This document shows, piece by piece, positions 7,477 to 14,006 of a stretch of 25,189 nucleotides of DNA; positions within the stretch are counted from its first letter, which is position 1; every line of letters starts with the position of its first letter. This DNA comes from MGIIa-K1 sp964577145 (GTDB lineage: Archaea > Thermoplasmatota > Poseidoniia > Poseidoniales > Poseidoniaceae): positions 1 to 25,189 of the forward strand of contig CAZNXM010000026.1 in assembly GCA_964577145.1 (NCBI GenBank), written 5' to 3'. The position numbers and the translations under genes are program-made. The notes below the pieces were generated by a model, which ran no database searches, was not told the origin of the DNA, and saw nothing but the letters and a program-made list of their open reading frames with translations.

Positions 7477-7531
7477 AATGCAGGGGAAGCGCCGCCGATG
7501 CATAGAAGATGCGGAGGCCCTTGGTGCTAAC
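7477..7531. promoter_or_regulatory. Divergent intergenic region before the dioxygenase genes
   Basis: Only 55 bp separate the start of the - strand membrane protein from the ATG of the dioxygenase beta subunit, so both promoters must lie in this stretch or inside the neighbouring genes. A GGAGG (7513-7517) sits 14 bases before the ATG and a GGTG (7523-7526) sits 5 bases before it; either could be the ribosome binding site. No convincing TATA box is visible. Confidence 0.35.
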
Positions 7532-8428
7532 ATGGCCAAGGGAAGCATTGTCGCCGGTTGCCTTGCTCCGCATCCACCTCATCTTGTCTATGCAGATAAT
7601 CCGCCACAGAATGAACCGGTATCTGAAGGCGGCTGGGAACAACTTCGATGGGGCTATGAGCGTCTACGTCAATCTCTTTCCAAAGTTGATTACGATGTAA
7701 TCGTAATTTTGTCTCCACATTGGCAAACATATGTAGGAACTCACTTCATTGGATTACCACGTTGTACTTCGAAGAGTGTAGACCCTGTATTCCCTAATCT
7801 ATTCCGCTTCGATTACGATATTGAAATCGATGTTGATCTCGCTCGTGCAATACACGACCAAGCGAAATCTGACGGTATGTCTGTGAAGATGATGGAAAAC
7901 CCTGACTTCCGTGTTGATTACGGCACTATTGTTTCCTGTCATATGTTGAGGCCGGAATGGGATAAGCCAATTGTCTCTATTTCCAGCAATCGTGGGATGG
8001 ACTATTACTCTCCTGAAGTGATGCAGGAAATGATGCTTGAATTGGGAAGAGCTACTTCCAAAGCGATTGAGGCAAGTGGAAAGCGCTGCTTATTAGTTGC
8101 ATCAAACTCACTTTCACACCGTCATTTCACAACTGAAACAAACCCTCCTGAAGACATGAGCAAGGAGCATATTACCAGTCATGCAATGCATCTCTGGGAT
8201 ATGCGAATGATTGAATTAATGCGAGCAGGAAAAAGCCAACAAATTCTCGATGAAATGCCTGAGTTTTGTGAACAGGCAATCAGTGAGTCTGACGGTGGAG
8301 CATTCTCTTGGATACTTTCAGCAATGGGCATTCCAGAAGAGCCAGCAATTTTGCATGGATATGGAACGATAATTGGAACTGGAAATGCGATAATGGAATG
8401 GCCATGCCATGAATGGGGTGATGAATGA
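7532..8428 (+). CDS. amnB: 2-aminophenol 1,6-dioxygenase, catalytic beta subunit (LigB fold)
   Basis: A 298-aa class III (LigB-type) extradiol dioxygenase closely resembling AmnB/CnbCb, which uses Fe(II) and O2 to cleave 2-aminophenol to 2-aminomuconic 6-semialdehyde. Seen: APHPPHLVY with His14, LSPHW with His63, and Glu252 in the SESDGGAF segment, matching the metal ligands His13, His62 and Glu251 recalled for the bacterial enzyme with a constant one-residue offset; the second-shell Tyr130 (DYGT) and His196 (SLSHRHF) fit the same offset. Other shared blocks are NPPQNEP, GGWEQLRW, FPNLFRFDY, PPEDMSKEH, WDMRMIELMR and HGYGTIIGTGNA. ATG 7532 is chosen because homology starts there (MAKGSIVAG); an upstream in-frame start at 7370 adds residues that overlap the divergent gene. 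It overlaps the next gene by 4 bases (ATGA), as expected for co-translated subunits. Confidence 0.92.
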   Translation: MAKGSIVAGCLAPHPPHLVYADNPPQNEPVSEGGWEQLRWGYERLRQSLSKVDYDVIVILSPHWQTYVGTHFIGLPRCTSKSVDPVFPNLFRFDYDIEIDVDLARAIHDQAKSDGMSVKMMENPDFRVDYGTIVSCHMLRPEWDKPIVSISSNRGMDYYSPEVMQEMMLELGRATSKAIEASGKRCLLVASNSLSHRHFTTETNPPEDMSKEHITSHAMHLWDMRMIELMRAGKSQQILDEMPEFCEQAISESDGGAFSWILSAMGIPEEPAILHGYGTIIGTGNAIMEWPCHEWGDE

Positions 8429-9801
8429 TGACTGGAGAGATTGTCAAATCCCTAGTTGTTCCAGCCCATCCTCACCCAGTACTTTGTCCTGAGAAGAACG
8501 AGGGGTGGCAACGAATACGTGACGCATATGATGAGGCTCGGCGCCAAATCGAAGAAACCGATGCCGACTTACTGATTATCTACTCCACACTTTGGCCAAG
8601 TGTAATCGGTCATCAAATCCAAGCCGACCCTAATCCTGAATGGGTTATGGTTGATGCTGACTTCCACGACTTGGGTTCGATTCCATACTCTTTGAAAATT
8701 GATACGGAATTTGCTCATGCATGGAATGCTGCAAACAAGGCACGTGGCCTTGAAAGCCGCACTGTTGCTTACCATGGATTCCCAATCGATGTTGGTTCAG
8801 TTGTTGCTCTGGAATTACTGAACCCTGGAAACCGTATTCCCGCAGTTATTTGTTCAACTAATGTTTATTCGAATAGAGCAGAGACTACCGTGCTCGCAAA
8901 AGCATGCATGGATGTTGTAAAGGCTCAAGGAAAGAAAGCGGTTGCTGTATCGGTAATGTCACTATCCAATAGGATGTTTACAGAACCAATTGAGCCTCAT
9001 GAAGATAGAATCCACTCACTGAAAGATGATGAATGGAATCGAAAAATTCTCGAGTTCCTATCTGAAGGTCGGCTCGAAGATATTGGTCAACTAAGTCGCA
9101 CAATTCACGACCAAATTCGTGTGAAGAAAGTCGTGGCTTTCAAACCGATGTGGTGGCTTTCTGCAATGAATGATAATCGTAATGACCTAACTGGTGAAGT
9201 GCTTGCTTACGAAGCAATACACGGAGCTGGCGCCGCAGTAGTTGTTCTCGATCCTGAGTCTAATGGAACTGGCGATAAGGAATACGACGAGGATGATGTC
9301 GAATTCTATGGTGGCGATAGAAATGTGCTTGATATTGGAGAAGAAGGTGATGACCATGGAGTTGCACTCCATGAACCAACTACTGGAGAGTCTTCATTCA
9401 ATACCGATAAGGCGCCCAAGCCAGTAGGTGCATATCCCCATGCTAGAAGAGAAGGAAATCTGCTCTATCTCTCCGGTGTTGGTCCTCGCCAACCCAGTGA
9501 TAATTCCATTCCTGGAGGGCCGATTCGAGACTCGGAGGGAAATTCCCTCGAATATGATATCAAGGCTCAAACAAGAGCAGTCATTGAAAATGTATCACGT
9601 ATTCTTGAGGAAGCGGGTTCATCACTTGACAAAGTGATTGATGTAACTTCATTTTTAGTCGACATGGACCGTGATTTCGCCGGATATAATGAAGTGTGGG
9701 CTGAAACACTTGGAAAGGTCGGGCCAACGAGGACCACGCTTGCGATTAGGGCACTTCCTACTCCTATTGCTGTCGAATTGAAAGTCATAGCAAAGGCATA
9801 A
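8425..9801 (+). CDS. amnA-amnD: Fusion: aminophenol dioxygenase alpha subunit + RidA-type 2-aminomuconate deaminase
   Basis: A 458-aa two-domain protein. Residues 1-277 match the alpha (structural) subunit of 2-aminophenol 1,6-dioxygenase: VPAHPHPVL near the start, DADLLIIYSTLW, YHGFPIDVGSVVALELLNP and NRIPAVICSTNVY. As in bacterial alpha subunits the second metal His is lost (STLW where beta has SPHW), so it is probably non-catalytic. Residues 278-328 form a very acidic, Gly-rich linker. Residues 329-458 are a complete RidA/YjgF domain with YDIKAQTRAVIENV, DVTSFLVDM, GYNEVW and GPTRTTLAI (Arg436), the pattern of 2-aminomuconate deaminase, which yields 4-oxalocrotonate and ammonia. In characterised bacterial amn/cnb clusters these are separate genes. 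Base composition and frame are continuous through the junction, so this is a genuine fusion, not a frameshift artefact. Confidence 0.9.
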   Translation: MMTGEIVKSLVVPAHPHPVLCPEKNEGWQRIRDAYDEARRQIEETDADLLIIYSTLWPSVIGHQIQADPNPEWVMVDADFHDLGSIPYSLKIDTEFAHAWNAANKARGLESRTVAYHGFPIDVGSVVALELLNPGNRIPAVICSTNVYSNRAETTVLAKACMDVVKAQGKKAVAVSVMSLSNRMFTEPIEPHEDRIHSLKDDEWNRKILEFLSEGRLEDIGQLSRTIHDQIRVKKVVAFKPMWWLSAMNDNRNDLTGEVLAYEAIHGAGAAVVVLDPESNGTGDKEYDEDDVEFYGGDRNVLDIGEEGDDHGVALHEPTTGESSFNTDKAPKPVGAYPHARREGNLLYLSGVGPRQPSDNSIPGGPIRDSEGNSLEYDIKAQTRAVIENVSRILEEAGSSLDKVIDVTSFLVDMDRDFAGYNEVWAETLGKVGPTRTTLAIRALPTPIAVELKVIAKA

Positions 9802-9912
9802 TCTTCCGGATTTCGGAACATTGGCGCTGTAGTATGTAGCAATGAATAACTAGTTAGGGCTCTTGCTTAGGAATACAGGAAGTATACCTGTCTTAATCCG
9901 GAAGGTGAGATT
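9802..9912 (+). promoter_or_regulatory. Intergenic region with two nested inverted repeats before the permease
   Basis: The 111-bp gap holds a perfect 10-bp inverted repeat, CTTCCGGATT (9803-9812) and AATCCGGAAG (9895-9904), whose arms flank almost the whole gap. Inside it is a shorter dyad, ACAGG (9875-9879) and CCTGT (9887-9891), separated by 7 bases. The right-hand long arm runs into GGTGAG (9904-9909), the likely ribosome binding site for the ATG at 9913. Either dyad could be a repressor site, or the long repeat could pair in mRNA and affect permease translation. No clear TATA box was identified. Confidence 0.45.
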
Positions 9913-11367
9913 ATGGATTTGAAAGGCACTGCAGACAAGATTTTGCAAGGTGATGTCAAGGGTGTAGTGGACGATGTTAAAGTCCAGTTTGAGAGAACCC
10001 TAACCCTCCTTGGTGTAATTATTATTTCACTTTCAGCTATGCTCGGTTCAGGTCTATTCGTTTTGCCATCATTTGCCGGAGAAATGATGGGTGAAGGTAT
10101 TTGGCTAGCATTCTTACTCTCTGCTTCTGTAGTTCTACCTGGGGCAATTTCAAAATCAGAATTGGCATCTGGCATGCCTTCTAGTGGAGGTTCATACGTA
10201 TACCTAGAGAAAACATACGGTCCATTGATTGGGACTATTAGTGGCCTCGGATTATGGGCTTCATTCTTGCTGAAATCATCATTTGCCCTAATTGGTTTTT
10301 CAGCATATATGTATACTATTACAACTTACTTCGATATCGAGTTGAGCACATATGTTGTTTCATTAACAGCATTAATCCTGATTACAATTGTTAATCTTCT
10401 TGGGGTTAAGAAAGTTAAAGCAATTCAAACACCAATATTAGGGCTAACCTTGTTATTATTATTCGGAGTTTCAATAATGGCTCTGTTTGAACCAACTACC
10501 GATATGTCAAAACCGTGGAATTCAGCAATGAATGCTGATCCTTGGACAATTGCTGAAACCTCTGCATTTGTATTCGTAGCATATGCTGGAGTGACTAAGA
10601 TTGCTGCGATTGGTGGCGAGGTGAAAAATCCTGGAAGGAATTTACCGTATGGTATCTTGCTATCATTATTGATTGCGACAATCCTCTATTGTTCGATTAC
10701 TTACATGATGATGGCAGCCATTCCGGGCGAATGGTGGACCAATAGCGATGGCTCAACAATAGAGGACCCTATTTACAAATTCGTCGAGGCTGTTGCTGGT
10801 TCAACAGTTGGAGTAATTGCTGCGGTCCTAGCGGTATTAACTATGATTTCCATGGCTTTAGCAGGCCTTCTAGCATCGTCTAGATTCTTGTTTGCAATGG
10901 CTAGAGATAAATTGCTTCCGCAATCATTAGAGGAAGTCAATGCAAAGTATGAGACTCCGCATTGGCCCATCATTCTAACTGCTGCGGTTATGGGAATGGC
11001 CATTCTATCTTTGCCGGTAAAAGATGTTGCAAAATTAGCATCCGGATTCAAAATTATGATTTTCATTATGATAAATTCTTGTGTAATTATTCTACGTCAA
11101 ACCAGTTACAAGCAGGAATGGAATCCAGAATACAAAGGCCCGTTATACCCATTGATCCACATTTGGGGAATTGTTGCAGGAATAATTTTGATACTAATAA
11201 TGGGCCTGAAAGCGATTATTGGTGCAGCAGCAGCCATTGTGGTTGGATTGGTTGTTTACCAATTATATGGCAAAAAGCATCATACTCAACCAAGAATGAC
11301 CCCATTCAAAGAATTTGGAATGAAATTACTAAATCGCACTAAAAATGTAGATAATGAAAGTGATTGA
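9913..11367 (+). CDS. APC-superfamily amino acid/amine permease
   Basis: A 484-aa integral membrane transporter with about 12 transmembrane helices and cytoplasmic ends. Seen: the first-helix unwound motif GSGLFVLP (45-52), SELASGMPSSGGSYVYLEK followed by YGP (82-103), a motif typical of APC-family cation-coupled amino acid transporters, and the FVFVAYAGVTKIAAIGGEVKNPGRNLP block (helix 6 to loop). The substrate is not evident. Its place 111 bp downstream of the ring-cleavage/deaminase fusion suggests uptake of an aromatic amino acid or amine feeding that pathway, or of the amino acids the organism uses generally. The short N-terminal amphipathic extension (about 28 aa) and basic C-terminal tail are unremarkable. 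Confidence 0.9.
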   Translation: MDLKGTADKILQGDVKGVVDDVKVQFERTLTLLGVIIISLSAMLGSGLFVLPSFAGEMMGEGIWLAFLLSASVVLPGAISKSELASGMPSSGGSYVYLEKTYGPLIGTISGLGLWASFLLKSSFALIGFSAYMYTITTYFDIELSTYVVSLTALILITIVNLLGVKKVKAIQTPILGLTLLLLFGVSIMALFEPTTDMSKPWNSAMNADPWTIAETSAFVFVAYAGVTKIAAIGGEVKNPGRNLPYGILLSLLIATILYCSITYMMMAAIPGEWWTNSDGSTIEDPIYKFVEAVAGSTVGVIAAVLAVLTMISMALAGLLASSRFLFAMARDKLLPQSLEEVNAKYETPHWPIILTAAVMGMAILSLPVKDVAKLASGFKIMIFIMINSCVIILRQTSYKQEWNPEYKGPLYPLIHIWGIVAGIILILIMGLKAIIGAAAAIVVGLVVYQLYGKKHHTQPRMTPFKEFGMKLLNRTKNVDNESD

Positions 11368-11374
11368 ATCACTT
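11358..11374. terminator. Palindrome at convergent gene ends (possible bidirectional terminator)
   Basis: A perfect 17-bp palindrome AAGTGATTGAATCACTT (8-1-8) spans the stop codon of the permease and touches the stop codon of the convergent surface-protein gene, whose ends are six bases apart. In RNA it could form a six-bp stem with a five-base loop on either strand. No long U tract follows, so a classical terminator is not shown; it may instead be an RNA end-processing or protein-binding site. Confidence 0.35.
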
Positions 11375-13965
11375 CAGGATAAGCGCGTCCATCCGCCATC
11401 TTCACTAACCTGCCATGATGTTAGTTCACCACTTGTATCGATATACCATCCTGTTTCTCCTTGGACGGTACCTGGAGCGGCTTGCATGACACCGGTTTTC
11501 TTGGCCTCTTCTGCTAGTCGAATACGCATTTGCTCAGTAGTTTCTTCCTCCTCAGGCACCGATTCTACTACTGGTGAAGGCTCTGGTTCAGAAACAGGAG
11601 GGACTTCCTTCTCATCTACCTGTAAATCTGCGTCGATATCTGGCTCCATATCCTCTTCTTCGAATTCCTCGCTCCAAATATCTCCCCTGGAATCCTCAGC
11701 CTTCATTCTACGAATCAAAACCACCATAATCGCTAGGAATAGGAATACTATCACCATAACCATCGTCAATGCTGAATTGGTATCTCCCAATCCGCCTCCG
11801 AATAGAACTGCATCAACATCAAAAAAGCGCTGGGCAATTAATCCACTCCACAATACTTTGCAATCGTGTGATTTTCCAGCTTCGGAAACTTCAATCTCCC
11901 AAGAATCCGCACCAATATGGCTCGCTTTTCCTACTGTGCAATCAACTGTAGTATCAGAAGGTTCGACTTCGATTCGATTTCCATTCAAATCGATAGCATA
12001 TACTCGAATTATCAGAGTAGTACCCTGCTCGGGAACCTCGTCTGGAATTTCAGCAATTAGTCGCTCGGGAGTACCTGGGACCACAGTGACTGCGACGTCG
12101 GCTGTAGCATCTCCGGCTGTGATTCGAAGGTTCCATTCACCAGCCATACCTCCAGATACCATCCAATGACCATCACCCTTGGGTGAAGGATTTACTTCCC
12201 CTGATGGATCATCAAAAATGAATTGGACACTTGCCGCCGGGGCCTGATTTCCATGAACATCTAGAGTGGAAATCGAAATTTCAGACTCTGTACCACTTGC
12301 AACAGTAAAACCGTCGTCTACATTTGTGACAACATGCCGTGGAGTACCTGGCGTAACCTCTACGTCGACGATAGCAAATACCCCTTGCGACATTGCACGA
12401 ATTTCATGCATTCCAAGCGATGAAGGCGCCCATTTGCCACCAGCAATTTCGATTTCCATGGTTCGATCGATACCATCTATCATCCAAACTACATGCATGT
12501 CATCCAGAACATTTCCATATTCATCTTCGAAAATTGGTGAGAGTTCTAATACGCCATCCGAAGGGACCTTAGTTCCCGTTTCTGGAATAAGCATTCGTGC
12601 GAGTGAACCGGGTTCGACTTCGACACCGATATTGGATTCATGGACTGTCGCAGTCTCGTTATCAAACCATGTAGCAGAGATTGAATATGTTCCGACCGGA
12701 CCGGGTTTCAATAGCATCCACGAAATGTGGTCTGAAGCATCGAGTTCTTCTGCAACATCCCATGCTCCGGTTACTGACCACTCATTTCCAACTGCATCAT
12801 ATGCCATCAATGAAGCGACAACTGAGCTTCCTGATCTAACCTCATCTGTATCGAGATTGATGTTAAGGCCCACTGATGGACCCATTTCAACATTAACAAC
12901 TTGAGTTGTAGAATAACCTTGGTCATTCACTGCAATCGTCCAAGACCCAATTCTAGATGGTGTCCAAACTACTTGTTCACCATCCAGTTCAAGCGAACCA
13001 GAAGGTACTGTCCAATTTGAAAGTGGAAGAAGAACTTGAGCCTCATTTCCAAGCACATCTGTTCTGATTGAGGTCAAATTTACTGGAATACCTGCACGTA
13101 TCTCTGTCGACTCCAATTCAATTGCCAAACCAGTTGCTGCTGCGGGTAGTACCCTGATATTTCCGCTACCATTTGCCCCAGAAGAACTTGTTACATTGAT
13201 CACCCAAAGGCCAGGTTCAGTGCTCACAAATACGCCTTGAGGAGTAATTGTTCCTCTCTCAGCACTCCATGTTAGTTCGCCAGCCTTTGAAATTCCAATT
13301 TCATTTCCATAGCTATCAATGGCACTTGCATCTATCTGGAGATGAGCCCCACTTTGAATTACTAATCCATATGGAATTATTATCTCAACTGGTGCTCCTG
13401 GTACAATCAACATATTGACCTGAGTTTCCAATTCACTCCACACCATCCGCATAGTATGATTTCCAACTCCTGCTGGGGTCCAAGTTTTTGCTGAATGATT
13501 GATGACGCCATTATCGCATCTCCATCCTACATCACCGCTGATAACATTACCAGCTCTATCCTCAAGATGTGCTGTTAAATTCACTATTTCATCGACATTG
13601 AATTCCGTTCGATTAAAATCTGATACAATAGAAACCGGCCACCCTGGTGTAACGGTAATTTGGAGGGTTTGGTTCACTCCCCCGCTAGTAGCTGTGATAT
13701 TCACGAGGCCTGACAACCCGGGGGTGAATAGTCCAGTAGAATCGATTAAGCCACTAGAACTTGACCAAGTAACCGGCTCGTCGATAATAGTTCCAGCACT
13801 ATCCTTGACTACCGCACTGAGCCTCAATGCACCATCTGCAGTCAATTCTGTACTTGGACTATCGATCTCAATACTAGCAGGAACAGCTGCAGAAACTGTC
13901 GCAAATGTGGGTAGCAATAGCAAAACGATTAGGCTGCAGGTGAGTCGTCTATTCACGAGAGTCAT
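11374..13965 (-). CDS. Secreted Ig-like repeat surface protein, C-terminal membrane anchor
   Basis: An 863-aa exported protein. Seen: signal peptide (basic RR, then SLIVLLLLPTFATVSA, residues about 6-27), eight Ig-like/invasin-type repeats of about 85-100 aa (about 30-725), each with a D-x-x-GN block in its middle and ending in a V-x-PG boundary, one transmembrane helix (about 733-752, TMVMVIVFLFLAIMVVLI) followed by RR, and a ~110-aa tail rich in Glu/Asp ending in a Trp-rich motif (GWYIDTSGEL to GGWTRLS) that recalls the DUF2510 pattern. The topology puts the repeats outside and the tail in the cytoplasm. It is collinear, repeat by repeat, with the C-terminal third of the giant gene just upstream (41 bp), so the two are tandem paralogues in one operon. 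Likely a cell-surface stalk or envelope structural protein. Confidence 0.88.
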   Translation of the reverse strand: MTLVNRRLTCSLIVLLLLPTFATVSAAVPASIEIDSPSTELTADGALRLSAVVKDSAGTIIDEPVTWSSSSGLIDSTGLFTPGLSGLVNITATSGGVNQTLQITVTPGWPVSIVSDFNRTEFNVDEIVNLTAHLEDRAGNVISGDVGWRCDNGVINHSAKTWTPAGVGNHTMRMVWSELETQVNMLIVPGAPVEIIIPYGLVIQSGAHLQIDASAIDSYGNEIGISKAGELTWSAERGTITPQGVFVSTEPGLWVINVTSSSGANGSGNIRVLPAAATGLAIELESTEIRAGIPVNLTSIRTDVLGNEAQVLLPLSNWTVPSGSLELDGEQVVWTPSRIGSWTIAVNDQGYSTTQVVNVEMGPSVGLNINLDTDEVRSGSSVVASLMAYDAVGNEWSVTGAWDVAEELDASDHISWMLLKPGPVGTYSISATWFDNETATVHESNIGVEVEPGSLARMLIPETGTKVPSDGVLELSPIFEDEYGNVLDDMHVVWMIDGIDRTMEIEIAGGKWAPSSLGMHEIRAMSQGVFAIVDVEVTPGTPRHVVTNVDDGFTVASGTESEISISTLDVHGNQAPAASVQFIFDDPSGEVNPSPKGDGHWMVSGGMAGEWNLRITAGDATADVAVTVVPGTPERLIAEIPDEVPEQGTTLIIRVYAIDLNGNRIEVEPSDTTVDCTVGKASHIGADSWEIEVSEAGKSHDCKVLWSGLIAQRFFDVDAVLFGGGLGDTNSALTMVMVIVFLFLAIMVVLIRRMKAEDSRGDIWSEEFEEEDMEPDIDADLQVDEKEVPPVSEPEPSPVVESVPEEEETTEQMRIRLAEEAKKTGVMQAAPGTVQGETGWYIDTSGELTSWQVSEDGGWTRLS
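11794..13890 (-). repeat. Eight degenerate Ig-like domain repeats (within the 863-aa protein)
   Basis: Eight tandem protein-level repeats of roughly 255-300 bp, recognised by the recurring D-x-x-GN block and the V-x-PG end. They are diverged at DNA level. Repeats 4 and 5 (for example DVLGNE with NWTV, and DAVGNEW with AWDV) match repeats 4 and 5 of the neighbouring giant protein better than they match each other, showing whole-array duplication. Confidence 0.7.
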
Positions 13966-14006
13966 CTCCCTGTACCAGTCTCATTTATGGATATCAAACA
14001 ATCCCT

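Noticed and set aside
7370..7531. N-terminal extension of the dioxygenase beta subunit (start at 7370)
   Set aside because: The extra 54 residues do not resemble the family, overlap the divergent membrane-protein gene, and homology starts exactly at MAKG (7532).
7477..7548. Longer form of the - strand membrane protein starting at 7548
   Set aside because: It would overlap the dioxygenase coding start, and the added 24 residues are Arg/Ala/Pro-rich without a helix; MEGE at 7476 is a better start.
8700..9450. Frameshift or assembly join creating the dioxygenase alpha/RidA fusion
   Set aside because: The frame is continuous, the linker is a plausible acidic spacer, and no stop or start with ribosome binding site lies at the domain border; fusion is the simpler reading.
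9803..9820. TTCCG-GATTT-CGGAA as an intrinsic terminator after the dioxygenase fusion
   Set aside because: The stem is only five pairs and no T-rich tract follows; the long-range repeat with 9895-9904 is the stronger pairing.
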